DNA of 64,000 nt from Corinectria fuckeliana (GCA_019137255.1 WPDH01000162.1:1-64000), one strand, 5' to 3'; positions 47,397 through 59,574 are shown, counted from the stretch's first letter. Program-made: numbers and translations. Notes: generated from the letters alone by a model not told the origin.

Positions 47397-48668
47397 ATGG
47401 CCTTATCCCGGCTCCCCATGTCTCTAAGGCTACTGCTCGTCGCAGCCTTCTACACCTCAACCACTTCAGCCATACCCTCTAGCCGACTCTTTGCCCGCAC
47501 CGACTCTTGCGACGCCGATCAAGTCACTTGTCCGTCTATTCTACCGAGCAACTTCTGCTGCAGCGAGAACTCCACATGCAAGGCCCTTGCCGGCGGTACT
47601 ACCGCCGTGTGCTGTCCTGAAGGCAGCAACTGCGCCATCATCCAGCCCATCACCTGTAATGTCCGCGAGCAGGACGTCGACAAGCGACCAAATGCGCCCG
47701 TCAAGACGACCGTCTTCAATGTCGAGCTTGAGACGTGCGGCGACGACACCTGCTGCCCCTTTGGCTACACTTGCAGTAACAACAAAGAGTGTCTCATGGA
47801 CGATGATCAGTCGGAAGCTCCGAAGGGTTCGGAGACTAGTGCAAGCAGCACCACAACCGAGCCCAGTGCAACCTCCTCTACAAACCCTTCGTCGACCGAG
47901 TCCACTTCCACCACTGGGGAGCCGTCATCCAGTGCCGCGCCCGCCAAGGACGGATCCCACTCGGGCGAGTCGGGCCCTGCGACGACCTCCATAATCGGTG
48001 GCGTTGTTGGTGCCTGTCTCATTCTCCTCGTTATAGCCATCGTTATCTTCGTCTACATCCGGCGCCGAAACAAGCGCGACGGCACGCAGTCCGAGAAGAG
48101 CGCCTACTCCTGGGGCCACAGCCGCGCCGCCAGCAGCACCGGCTCCTTTGGAAACATCATCTCGGACCCCATCGCCCAGCCCAACTCGTTCCGAACCGAC
48201 TTCATTCGAAAGTCTCCCTCGCGTTCCTCCGGCTCCAGCACCCTCGCCTACAACAGCCCCAACAACACCATCGCAACTCGCATCCACGACGAGCCGCCAC
48301 GGATCCAACCCTTCCCGCCGCGGATCCGCATCTCCATCCCCAACCCCTTCGACTCACCCAACCCTTCCCCCAACGCCGTGTCCGCCCAGCCCAGCCCGCC
48401 CGACGACGAACAGCCCCGCCATGGCACCGTCCGCCTGCTGCCCATCCGCGCCATGAAAGCGTCGTCGTGCTACAGTCGCCGGCCCAGCTCTCCTGAGCTT
48501 CAGCGCGAGCCCAGTAGCGAGAGCATCAACGTCTTCGCAGACCCAGGCACCGTCAAGCCCCGTACGCTCACACGCGCCACGCGGTTTACTGATCTTATGG
48601 ACGAGGCCGACCTGGGCGAAGTGCGACGCGGGCGACCGTACGTACCAGGGACAACGCCTAGGATATGA
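47397..48668 (+). CDS. Cys-rich single-pass surface protein, stress-sensor-like
   Basis: A single exon from the ATG at 47397 gives 423 residues. Residues 1-25 form a signal peptide with a Leu/Val/Ala core, predicted cleavage after Ala25. A cysteine-rich ectodomain (about 35-140) has paired-Cys words (NFCCSENSTC, AVCCPEGSNC, DTCCPFGYTC). A Ser/Thr-rich stalk (about 145-195) is suited to O-mannosylation. One transmembrane helix lies at 199-221, followed by RRRNKR. The 200-residue cytosolic tail is Ser/Pro/Arg-rich. The architecture resembles Mid2/Wsc-type cell-wall integrity sensors, although the Cys pattern is not a WSC domain. It is closer to the small granulin-like CC repeats seen in many fungal surface proteins. 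A sensor role is inferred from layout only. Confidence 0.8.
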   Translation: MALSRLPMSLRLLLVAAFYTSTTSAIPSSRLFARTDSCDADQVTCPSILPSNFCCSENSTCKALAGGTTAVCCPEGSNCAIIQPITCNVREQDVDKRPNAPVKTTVFNVELETCGDDTCCPFGYTCSNNKECLMDDDQSEAPKGSETSASSTTTEPSATSSTNPSSTESTSTTGEPSSSAAPAKDGSHSGESGPATTSIIGGVVGACLILLVIAIVIFVYIRRRNKRDGTQSEKSAYSWGHSRAASSTGSFGNIISDPIAQPNSFRTDFIRKSPSRSSGSSTLAYNSPNNTIATRIHDEPPRIQPFPPRIRISIPNPFDSPNPSPNAVSAQPSPPDDEQPRHGTVRLLPIRAMKASSCYSRRPSSPELQREPSSESINVFADPGTVKPRTLTRATRFTDLMDEADLGEVRRGRPYVPGTTPRI

Positions 48669-49599
48669 TCACATGGATACAACTCATCCTGAAATGATCA
48701 AATATCCACCACTCATTCGATGTAGGACCAAACACTCGCCAACGTACCACACCTCAGCCATAGATATCTCCTAATAACCCTTCATCGTGCTGCGCGCGAA
48801 TGACCCCTCACTACTGTACACAACAGTATTCCTCGGGTTCTTCTCTCCTTTTCGATAGAAATGAGCCGGGATGGCTCTGGCGCTTCGGATGCATGAAAGG
48901 AATTTGCTATAATTTATACCCAGGGACTTTCTTTTTCTCTTGGACATAGCCATGCAACTTGTTCTGATTTTCGATTTCTTTGTTTTTGCCTACGAGACTC
49001 GGTGGCATATAGATGGATGTTTCAATGATATGCAAATATTGCGCTTTTTCAATTACAATTTACTCGAATGAGTAATGAAGGCATCTCCAAGGCTGACGTC
49101 TATCGCAAACGAAATCGTGCACACAAAGACCACAAGTGGTAGAAGAACAAGTGGTAGAAGACAGAGTATGATGTGTTTGTGTAGCTGGCAAATATGGTCC
49201 CCCTGAAACCAAAAGAAAAAAGTCCCAGTTTGAATGAGAGTCTTTTTATCCCCCCAAAATTATAAACAGCGCTTCGCACTCCTGTTGACCAGTGCTCACT
49301 CCAAGATATTGCACCGGCGCTCCCAGACAAAAGGAAAAAACCGCGAGATCGTGAGATAATCCAACCACGCTATGCCGAGCCCACACATAATAGGTACAAA
49401 AAGCGAGTGTAGTGTAACAAGAGAAGGGGAAATAAAATGCTGGGCAACACATAGTAAGTAGCAGAATAAATTCAGCGACGTGACTGTGGCGGTCGGGTAA
49501 TATGTATGAGTGATCCGGCTGTCAAACCAATTTTTCGTGACGCCACCTCCTGGCCATTACCTCTTAACGATGTCATCCGATGAGACACTTTTTGTCGCT
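48669..49599. other. Intergenic between convergent genes
   Basis: This is the 3' flanks of the Cys-rich surface protein gene and of the F-box protein gene. It is AT-richer than its neighbours, with T runs near 48930-48985. No gene is seen. Confidence 0.6.
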
Positions 49600-52500
49600 T
49601 TACATGACGACGCACTTCCTGTCCTTCTCTTTCTCTACGTGGGCGGAGCCTGTCGAGACGTCGGTCCAACCAGCGCTGCTGGCGACATCCGCGTTCTTCT
49701 TCCGTTTCTTGGTCTTGGACTTCCACCCGCGCCTCTTGGCGTCTAGGATGTTCTTGGCTGCGCTGCGCTCGGCGCGGCTGGGCTTGCGGCTGACACCGGG
49801 AGACGTCCGAGTTACGGGCACCGGGGGGGCGCTGAGCCAGGCCGGGACAGCTCCCGGAGCCGACACCGGCGGCAGTGCTGCGTCGCCTCCGTGTGACGAA
49901 GTAACGCTGTAGATGGTCTCAAGGCGCTCGACCGTAGGTCGGTTACTAGAACCAGGGGCTGGGCGCGGATGGCGAGGGACAGGCGCCAGCAAAGGGGTTT
50001 CGTTGCGGCGCCCAGATATCTGCCGTGATGGGGGGTCAAATGCGCCCGAAACGCCGCGGGGAGTGCTGATGATCAGCGGTTGATCGAACTCGACAGGGGG
50101 GCGCCTCGATGTCTCTACGGGTGCAGGGCCGGTATTCGCGCGGGAGAAGGACATATCGCTATGAGAGCTCCCGACCGGCCTACGCTGCATTTGGAAGCCA
50201 CCAGACAAGCGGCGCGGGGCGCCCTGACTGATCCTCTTGTTTAGACTGGCAAGCTGGGTTGTGCTTGGCAAGGGAGGTAGGGTCGACATCGTGTTGTCTG
50301 GAGCGTGTGAGGGTTCGGCCGAATACGGTCCACGGCCCATGTCGGCCGGCCGTTGCAATTCGGATCGGGGAGCCAGAGGCCAGGTCTGAGTGTTGGACAA
50401 CCGCCTCGCTGTAGGCGCGGCCCCCTGGCTATGCTGAGTGGTCGTTTCCGTGGAGGACGATGATTGCAAGTTCAGCGCCGGCTCTTGACTTGAGTGACTA
50501 GCATCAAGCTGGGTCGAGGACGGCTCCGACTTTGCTGCAGGAGGCGGGGCTAAGGCAGCGAGGTCGATAGGGGCCGTAGAAGCCCTCGGCACCGTTGACG
50601 AGGATACGGTTGAACCAGATGGCTGCCGCGTTTCGATCTCGGTGCGTGCCGACTCGGTCGACCGGCGGGCAGGCTGCTGCGGGGAGTCCGGTGGGGTAAC
50701 ATCGTAGAGGTCATCAACCTCCTGCTGACTAGATGGGCTCGACATAGGCCTAGGAGCCTCATCGATGTGAGGTCTGCTCATGGTGGTAGAGTCACTCGCG
50801 GTCCTTTGGAAGGGTGGCCGTTGCGGGCTTGAACCCGACGTCTGCTGCCCGTCTCGGAGTAGGGGGTGCTGGCCTGCAACCCCGAGAGCATGCAGACTTG
50901 GCACAGATGGCGGAGGCGGCAGAGCTGGCAAGGGAGCAACAGCGGGAGCGAGGGGAGCAACGGAGGGACCGCGCAAGAAAGCAGGGAGATCTCCGGGGTC
51001 ATCCTTCTGATAGGGCGGTGGAGGAGGAACCCAACCATCGGCATCGCTCTCATGGGGATGCTCACGCCGGCCATCCGCACGACGATACTCGATACGGCGC
51101 CCGTCTGCGGTTCGAGGATGCAGAGTCCGATCAACAGCCGCAGCAGTGGCAGCACGGCGCAAGGTAGGGGCAGATCGGGGGCTTGCGTGGGCGTAGGGTG
51201 CATCAAGTGCCTCCATCTCCTCAATCGTCGCTTCGTCACCTTCGTCGGCATGGTCCGGTTCGCTCGGCGCGCTCACATGAATCCGCCCGATCCTACGGGG
51301 AACCAAGGGATCGTCATCTGTGTCCTCGTTCCGGGACAGCGAAGGCATAGAAGGAACACGCGGGATCGCCGGGGCAGACCGGATCACAGCACCGCCGCCA
51401 CGACTGCCACCACGGCCTCCGCGCTTCTGAGCAACTGTCCTCCGTCGGACGATGGCCACCTCGGTTGCAAGATCGCGTTGTTCCTCCTCCAGGACCTCGG
51501 CGTTGTCGGTTCCAACTTCGATGGTGATCTCAGTCCTGGTCCCGTTGTCCAAGCCGTAGTCGAAATCGACAAGGGTGATCCTGCCGCCATCGGCAAAGTC
51601 CATATCCTCCTCTTCTGTAACCAACCTCGCCGGCCCAACTCCTCGCGCAGTAACAACCAACCGTTCTTGAGTAGATGATTGTCCGAACCCGCCTACCCAT
51701 TTGACATTGCTCACTTCGCTGAGTTCGGCGATCTTGCAGCCGGAAATGAATGTGTTTCTCAGTTTGTCGCACAAAATCTGCCATTGGGGAACTCTGCCGC
51801 CTTCGCCATCCTGTGCCCGGGTAGACATTCGTCGAGAAGTGGCGCTCTGAGCGCTGTTCTGCCTACCTAGGCCGGACGATGATCCACTATCATTCGAGGA
51901 CGAATTGCTGTCTAGAACAGCGTCGAGGTCTTCCGGAACGCCATATATCCAGATGTCCTTTCCCTGAAACCCAGCGGACACCAGATCCCCGTGATACGAT
52001 GCAGCAGGGAGGGTGCAAGGCAGGAGCTTGGCCTGCGAGGTTGCGTTTGGCACTGGGCCGGTGAAATACGTAGTGCCGTTCCTCAGGTCGTCGATTCGAA
52101 CTGACCGGAAAGTCTCAAAGCTCTGGTCGTAGGTAAAGGCCCAGCCAGCCTCTTCTTGGCTACCGTCTTGGAGCAGGACTGCGTGGCTGCAGTCACGACT
52201 CGTGTTGGGGAACAGTATTGATGTTGTCCATAGGGCGCTCAGGTTGTCGTCGGACATGTGGCTGCCCGGGTCGTAGTAAGGCGCGGTGAGTATGACGGTG
52301 TTGGGAGGAGCGGATTGAGTGGTGGTGCCAAGGATCTGAGTTCCATCGTAGGAGAAGGCAAGGGCATCAACGGCGTCACATTTGACGGCGCGTCGATCGG
52401 TGGACAGCGCATCCGGTTTCAGAGACGACACCTCGATGCCACCGGAGTAAGCTGCGGCGAGGACGGAGCCACATGGGGAGAGGGCGATGGCTCGCGGGCT

Positions 52501-53325
52501 GTTGTCGAGGATCATGGACTGGGTACGGCGGGGCGGCGACTTTTGCAAGTCGTATAGGTCAACCTGCATCTCGGTAGAAAGAACCGCCAGGAGGGATCCG
52601 GCATCGTCGATGCAAGCGGCGACGGGGCGGCGTAGGATCTTGAGCTCTCTCTTGACCTCAACGCCGGGCCCTCGCACGTCCATGACATAGACCCTGGCCG
52701 AGTTGTATGCTAGGACAAGGTGCCCCTTGGGGGAGGCGCTAAACTGCATGCCCTCGCCGCCGGGGCATGATGAAGAGCTGATGGAGTTGGAGATGAGCTT
52801 GATGACGGTTTCGGTCGGGCGTAGGTAGGCGTGGAAGAGGTTCCGCTTGACCTCGCGTGCGAACAGACGTCGCAAGTGAGGGAGGTTGTCATCGTCGGGA
52901 GAAGGGAGGGTAGTATGGCTGGCGGAATAAGATGGGCACTGCGCAATGTGCTGGAGGTAGAGGTGGGATCGTTGGGAGACGGCTCGCCATTTGCGGTTGA
53001 GGAGGATGAGGGACGCGAAGCCGTTGGGATCGGTGAGCTGTAGGATTCTAAGAGAAGGGAAGCGAACGTTAGCAGCGCAAACGATGAGAAGAGGGGAATT
53101 CGGGAGAAGGAGAAGCATGCGAAGATGAAAGGTATCGTATCGCGTGGAATCGTTTGTCCGGCGGTGCTAGCGTCACACAAGCACGGGGAAGGGGAAATGG
53201 AGAGAGCGGAAGGGCAGGGTAACTCACTGCTCGATGATCTCGTCGGGGAGGCGATCGAAGGGCGGAGGCGGAATGGGCGACTTGTCGATGCTGGAGCGAC
53301 GGGCGTCGGTCGTCGTGGCGTCCAT
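49600..53325 (-). CDS. F-box and beta-propeller protein with C-terminal CaaX box
   Basis: The minus-strand model has exons 53325-53228 and 53047-49600. A 180-bp GTGAGT..TAG intron splits the F-box, and the product has 1181 residues. The F-box at about 23-62 reads FDRLPDEIIEQILQLTD then ASLILLNRKWR, the Skp1-binding motif of SCF ubiquitin ligases. Residues about 130-440 contain WD-like blades (ACIDDAGSLLAVLSTEMQV, RAIALSPCGSVLAAAYSG, ALAFSYDGTQILG). The rest is long, disordered, and Pro/Ser/Arg-rich. The last 60 residues are Lys/Arg-rich (AKRRGWKSKTKKRKK) and end KCVVM, a CaaX box with the terminal Met preferred by farnesyltransferase. A membrane-anchored substrate receptor is inferred. No substrate can be named. 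Confidence 0.85.
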
Positions 53326-55574
53326 GACGCTCTGGCGCTCTAAGGCGGAAGGCCTCTGAGCATATCAGGAGGGGGGGAAGGAGGGTGAAAAGGAGGAGTG
53401 TGAGGAGGAGGAGGAGAAGGAGGAGGAGGAGGATCGTGAGCTGAGTTGCGTTGAAGGTCGCTGGCGTCGGCGTTGGGTGGGTGAGTGACGAGTCGGATCT
53501 GGTTTGGTGTCGTGTAGTGGTGTAGTGATGTAGTGGGCTTGGTGTGGCTGAAGCTGACTGCCCGGGCCAAAGTACCGTACGAAGCACTGGAAAGATGTGG
53601 CTAGCCTACCAGTTGTTGCTGAAAGGACAGACTTTCACCCATACTGTCTATCTAGACTAGATGCTTTGGAGACGAAGACAGAACAGGAAGAAGAATCAAA
53701 ACCAGACAGGTGTAGAGGCGCTCTCCGAGGTTGCAAGTTTACCGGAATTGACTGGTTGGATGATATCCAATGGGGGAGTGTTCAGCGCCGGGGGATGGAC
53801 CTCCAGGTGGCCAGTTCCCCTAGACAGGTACCTAATTAGGTAGTAGGCAAGCACCTAGATAGTCTAGATAGATGACAGGCCTACCTGGGTAAACAGGTGG
53901 ATAAAATACGAATAATGGCGTGGAAGCGAGGCTGGAGGTAAGAAGAAAACAGCCAGTTCCCAGGGAAATGTCGCAGCATAACCAGCAAGCTGGGATACGC
54001 AAATGTTCGTATTGTCGGTCGCCTGAAAGTTACTTTGATTGTTTTTTTTGGCTCAATTAGGGGGATGCGGTCGAGATCTCTCCACTTGGCGCACTTGGGG
54101 TCCTTGGATCTTTGCGTCGGTCGAGCCAGGGTGGGGGAGCTTAGTGAATATGACAGCTCTCGCTCGTTTCGGTGCTTTTTCTAGCTAACAAGGGTTGCGC
54201 GAGAAGGGCGCAATAATAGCATGTGAGGGCTGGTGCTTGTGTTTGTGCTTGCGCGTCCTGACGTGTTGGCGTGGCGTGCGTAGCAAGGATGAACGATGAA
54301 CAAAAAAAAACCAGCTGGGCAGGTAGGCAATTAGACGGAAAGAAGGGGAAGAAGAGAAGGCTTTTGAACACTTTTGTGTACAGAGGCAGAGAGACTACGG
54401 TTACAAGATCTCGGGTCTACTGTTGGGCCCATCGTAGGGTTGCAGCGCGCGGGGAGTGAAACCTCAACGACGTCTCTGGCGCTGGACTTGACGCACCAGA
54501 CGGCAACCCGAGACAGCCAGCGAAACAAGGAGACTTGCTTTGGTGGTTGCTTCTTTTTTTGGCGAGTTGCATAGGTACGCGGTTGATAAGAGGCAATCCC
54601 ATCTCTGTACGGAGCAAGCAAGACAAAGGGAAGAAGGACAAAGAAACCAGGCTTTGATGATTCATTCTTGAGATACATCATCTTGTAAGCGGGAGGCGAC
54701 TACTTGGAGTAATAAATACTGTGGTGAGGGGGGATTTGTGATGATTGCCTGGGGCCGGTTTGTTTACTTTCTAGTCCCCCCCTCCCCTCTTTTTCTTCTT
54801 TCCTTTCTCCGCGGCATTCGTCATCATCACTGATTGATTGACTGGCTGACTGACTGAGTACTTGATGCTGTCGTCTTTCTCCCTTGCTCCAACACCAAGT
54901 TCCAATGCTAGTCGCGTAATATGCCACCAACTTATCTACCCGAATTGGCAAAGAGTCTATCTATCGCCATCGCCACTCTCTGATTGGTATCATCACCTTG
55001 CTACGTAAATGCTTCTTACTACCTAGAACATCTTGCTGGTATCCATTCTTTCGCACTGCGGTCCTCGAGTCTGCCAGTCTTGTAACATTCCCCTCCCCCT
55101 CGCAACCTGTCAAGTGTCATGTGTCCCCCCTTCGATACGCTGGTAGGTCCTCTCGTCCTCCCTCAACAGTCCAGTACAGCCGGCCCTTGGCGTAGCATTG
55201 CATCTCTGCACGTCCCAACAGAGACAGGAGACGAACGGACCCGGCTGGGCTTCTATTCTTAGCATCCGCGCGCCCGCCACAACAGTCCCTGCATCCTCTA
55301 ATCTAGGCTAAGTACGAAGTACATACCTAGCGAACGCACCGTGGCCACAGCGCCGCAGACGGTAGGGATCAAGTAACAGGCCAAGGATTTTGTCTCGCGC
55401 AAATTCCAAAGAGACGCCCGCTTCCACATGTTGTTCACAAGTTGACCTCGGGCACTACCCGGGTTTAGTTTACCCGCTTCATTCGCTCGGCAAGTGGAAT
55501 ACCGACGTTATCGCACGTCTTGGACTAAGTATGTAAGGTAGGGTTACTACAGTACTATACTTCATATATGCCTA
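53326..55574. other. Intergenic, no gene seen
   Basis: The 5' leader of the F-box gene lies at 53326-53600 and contains a GAG-rich tract (53368-53433). Beyond it are CTAGGTAGG-like words near 53825-53895 and only short motif-free frames. Confidence 0.6.
53368..53433. repeat. (GGA)n-rich low-complexity tract
   Basis: This is a purine-only tract of GGA, GGGA and AGGAGG units on the plus strand, a CT-rich leader on the minus strand upstream of the F-box gene. Confidence 0.8.
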
Positions 55575-57735
55575 TCAACAGCTTGATCCCATCCACCATG
55601 CTACAAACCCCCTACTCAGGTACATTGTGAGACCAAATGCATAAATTCCAAAAACGACAGCGTCCACACAGAAGAGGAACCGAAGCACTCCTTGCTCAAG
55701 TTTGCTGTCCAGCCCCTTCCTCGCTGCCAACTCCTCCAGAACTTCATGCCATCGCCTCGGTGCTTCTATGACCCTCTGATGACCCCGATCCGCTGGTTTT
55801 TTCTCGTCTCGCGTCTCTGGGTCAGTTGCTTCCTGCATTGATCCTCCCTGGCTACCTTCGTCCTCGACTTTGTGCTTCACTTGCTTCTCTGCTTTCTCTC
55901 TTAGCAGTTCTGTAACCAGCCCTCTGAACATCTCGTTGAATAGCTCTTTTACCTGGCCCTTCGATTTCTCTTCAAGTTCGAGGCCCCTTGTTTCCTGTTC
56001 TCTTGTCCCTCCCTCACTATGCCCTCCAGCTGGCTCTTCCGGCGGAAACCCACTACCTTCTCCCTCCACCAAGGGCTCCGTCTCCCCTTGTGGCGTTTTC
56101 TCTTCGAAAGCTCTCCACTTCATCATGTCAACGTTCTTGAACTTACTCCGAGGCACCCCAACCTCAAACACCTTCAGATTCCCGGGCTTGGCGTTGCCGT
56201 AGTCGCTCTCAAGCTTGCTGACAATGACATCTGCAGTCCACATTCCCCAGAGCGAGGCCTTGGCTTTATCGGAGAGCTCGCCATCCATGTAGGCTTGTTC
56301 GTGCTGGACGAACCTCGACCATCGCGTGACGGCCTTCAAGGCCTCTTCCAGTGTGACGTGAAACCACTCCTTGTGCTGCTTTACTTCACAAGAGAAGCAA
56401 CTCGCTTTGACGTCGATGCTCGCAGAGGTCTGCATGGGCCAACTTCTCCGCCCTGTGTGCCCCTCTGAAGCGACTCTTGCTTACTGCGACCAACACCGCA
56501 CCTTCAAAGCACCACCGGTTCTTGTACCGAGTGTACACCGATTTCTCTGTGAATCCGATTTTGAAAATGTCCTTGTCTTCTAGTTGAAGGATATAGACAA
56601 TCCCTTCCTTTTTGTCCAAGTCCGCGAAGGAATTCTCGATGACTGACCATATACCGGACTTTGTGGCGGGTTTGTTCAGACGGCTAAAAGAATATGGTTT
56701 CTTCGCAGAAAACGTCAGCTTTCGGGCGACTTCCGTCTCGCCACCTTTGTCTTCTGAATTCTCAAAAGGGGCGCCTTCCGTCTCTTCGTCGTCGATGCCC
56801 TGGTTGACACTAGCAGGTGTGTCCCTTTGAGCCTGTTTCACGGAGGAGGGTGATGCGTCCGGGCGATTGAAGGGATAACCGGCCTTCTTCCCAGGACCCG
56901 ACTCAGTAAGGGGCGTAGGGGGCGTCTCTGGTTCGAGCTTGGGGGAAAATACAGACCCAGTATCGGATGCGTCGGAGTATGGAGAGCTTGCGGCACTGTT
57001 GACCTTTGCTTCCCTGGTCAAGTCGTTTACCAACCAGCGCAACGGTCGTATCGGGGTCTTGTATGTGCCAGGGTGACAATCTCGCTCTGACTCGGCTTCC
57101 TCGTCTTCGGCATGGATGCTTTGATCTTCGCTTGAGACGCATCCTCTGGCTGCCTCGCTTTCTTCCTCGCTTTCCTCCTCGCTTTCCTCTTCACTGTCCT
57201 CTTCACTGCCCTCTTCACTGTCCTCTTCGTTGTATTCGTACGTTGCAGAACTATCGTCGTCAGGCCAGTCACTCCCATTGACAGATTGGTAGCTTTCGAG
57301 GTCGGCTTCGTTCTCCTCGTCGGCCTCCTCATCATCTCCCTCGTCCATATTTTCTTCTGGAAAGCCAGCCCAACGAGTGTGCTGCCCCAACCTTGCTATT
57401 CTGTGAACAGAGCAATGTGTCTTGGAGATTAGTAGCCCGATTTGAGCACGATCCACGTCACTGATGACTTCCATGATGTCTTTGGGCGTTTTGAGGACGC
57501 TTTCTTCAAGGCACATATCGACGCGGCGTAAAAGTTTGACGAACTGAATTGTTTTGTGCCTGACATCGCGTTGATTAAACTCGTCGTCGAATTCGCAAAG
57601 GAGGTCTCCCTGGTACAGTCCGCAACAGGGATTGGAAGGGCTGGGGGCCTGGGCTTGCTCTTCAATCCGCTGGCTCAGGTCGGCGAAGAAGTCGTCATGT
57701 TGCTCGTTCTCGTAAGGTTGTGTTTGAGCGTCCAT
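55575..57735 (-). pseudogene. T5orf172 (GIY-YIG-like) domain gene with a frameshift
   Basis: Two overlapping minus-strand frames together make one protein. The upstream frame (ATG at 57735 to 56386) encodes 449 residues: an N-terminal helical region, a Glu/Ser/Asp repeat tract (about 150-205), a disordered part, and from about 376 the T5orf172 core GIVYILQLEDKDIFKIGFT, KNRWCFEGAVLVAVS and HRAEKLAHADLCEHRRQ. The next frame (56435-55575) continues it with CFSCEVKQHKEWFHVTLEEAL, the C-x2-C...H-EWF end of the same domain. It then adds about 230 residues, charged and Glu/Lys-rich, ending with a hydrophobic segment (VDAVVFGIYAFGLTMYL). Continuity needs one base skipped near 56400-56420. No intron fits. 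T5orf172 proteins are GIY-YIG nuclease relatives; their role in fungi is unclear. Confidence 0.7.
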
Positions 57736-58996
57736 TTTTGGAGACTGGGCAGCTGCAATCGTCTCCACGAATCTTTTAAATCCTCGGTCTACCGGGAGAA
57801 CGCATCCTTTTAAAACGCGTTGAAGGGTGCGTTCTCAAGATACAACTCCTCAGAGGCGGAGCCGTGTTGGCTCTACGTCCTCCCCACCTGTTCCGGTACA
57901 CTATCTCCTCCCGAGGAGCTGGCTCGCAGCTTGGGATCGCTCTAGGGTCGTCGACGCATGTCCCGCTTATCACCGACCCCCTTGCGCCTCGGGTGATGGT
58001 TGGTATCGTCGGGGCTGAGACTGAAAGAGGCGGTTGCATCTTCACAGCCCATGCGGCACGACCCGTGGTTAGTCTAGCTCGGGTCGTCAAATGCATGTTG
58101 GTTCCTAGTCTGCGGGAGCCCCGGTTTGGCGCAGCCTTCAGCCCTTCCTTTTCCTTGATCGAGGGTTATCTTCCCATTGTTTGTGGGGGGGTTGGTCCTT
58201 GAGCGAATTGCGTCCGAGTCACCGGAGGGCTGAGAGCTCGTCGTCGAGGCTGGGCAACAAGGACGGATTGGTGGGTTGGCGAGCTGAACTCTTGCCTGCC
58301 CTCGAAGAGTGTCTCGATGTGGACCACCACCTATAGATCGCAGGAATACGAAGTAAGGGTACTTTTGAAGAGAGGAAGGGTTATCTACTACTCATTAGGC
58401 CGATTTCAGGTAATGTGACAAGGATTGCTTCCCTTGTTTGTACAGTCCCACGATTGCATCATTTTACTGCACATCACTTACTGTGGTTTCTGGCTCGTTT
58501 TGAAATCCTTGTGTACTAAGGTAACCAATGGCTCGGTTGCTTCACCGGGATGCTACTTGCATGCCTGGTCTGTCGTGCTGGCTAGAAATGCTCATCGGGA
58601 ATCCACCGACGTAGTATAGCAATGTCGCCGTAGGATTGCATAGACTACCTACGCGGGTGATAAGTGTTTTTCAACATGAACAAACTCGCTTGACATGGCT
58701 CACGAACCATTAAAATTCTTTCAAAATGATGGGAGCTCTTAAAAATTGGTCTTACTTATTTTTAATCATTCGGAAGTTATATTGAGGGAACATGCCGGCG
58801 TTGAAATACGACCAACACTCGTATAGGTAGTCGCAACACTACTAGAGAGCTACCTCATCATCTTCCAGATTCCTTCATTAAACCCTGTGATGACTGTTCC
58901 CTGTCCACTTCATCCGATGCCCTTATTCGAGTGCTTCCGCTCGTGGAGGTATTATAAACGACATCTCAAAGCCCAAAGAGCATCCTAACCAAAAGC
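57736..58996. other. Intergenic, no supported gene
   Basis: Overlapping frames on both strands at 57776-58200 have somewhat balanced composition but no motif. 58640-58960 is AT-richer and ends with a TATA-like ATTATAAA at 58951. Confidence 0.5.
58951..58958 (+). promoter_or_regulatory. TATA-like element
   Basis: ATTATAAA lies 39 bases upstream of the ATG of the candidate small gene at 58997, a short but possible fungal promoter-to-start distance. Confidence 0.35.
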
Positions 58997-59303
58997 ATGC
59001 CCCGTTTCTCTAACATCCGGCCAGACCTCACCTTGAACGTAGGTCAAAAGCCAGTATCCGGGTTGAATGCATCATACCCTGTAAGCTTTGCATATAATTC
59101 CGAGTTATTCGAGGGAAAACTGCCCTTTCAAAGCAAGAGCCTCTATGGATTCGCACAAACAGCCTCCTGGAAGTACGTCTAGGTGTATTATCTTTCCTTG
59201 TTCCCTTTCTCAATCTGTCTCAAGTATAGAGGCGGGCCACCTAGGTGAAGGACGAATCATCGAGACAGGTGCCAAGACTCCTTATCCGCTACAGATAGCG
59301 TAA
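58997..59303 (+). CDS. Candidate 84-residue two-exon protein
   Basis: The proposed exons are 58997-59172 and 59225-59303 with a 52-bp GTACGT..AAG intron. Without splicing the frame stops after 61 codons; with splicing it continues as IEAGHLGEGRIIETGAK to TAA. The composition is globular-like (FSNIRPDLTLNVGQKP, SFAYNSELFEGKLPFQ) with no signal peptide, membrane helix or Cys pattern. A TATA-like element precedes it. I do not recognise the family. The evidence is intron length, donor quality, frame fit and upstream signal only. Confidence 0.4.
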
Positions 59304-59574
59304 TGTGATTGGTTGCTTCATGTTTTCTCTTTCCTCAATAGGACGGTGATCACCACGTCGCCCTGCAGGCCGGTGTAGCGGTGGAGATGAACCATCTGCC
59401 GAAAAAACAGCCTTAGGCACCCAGGGTCTCTAATTCGTACCGGAAGGTGTAGAGTACATACAGGCCAAGGCGCTTTAACTTGCTGGTTTGCGTCGAGTCT
59501 TGGGCTGGTCTTGTCCAGCCAGCTGTCTTGGTGTTGATGGACGAAGCTTGGCAATTCGGCCCTCACCAACCAGG
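59304..59574. other. Short intergenic
   Basis: This spaces the candidate 84-residue gene from the next small gene and presumably holds the latter's promoter. Confidence 0.4.

Noticed and set aside
56395..56425. Programmed +1 frameshift like the Ty3 GCG-AGT-T site in the T5orf172 gene
   Set aside because: The GCGAGTT string is present, but GCG is not in the upstream reading frame (which reads AGC-GAG-TTG), so the known mechanism does not apply.
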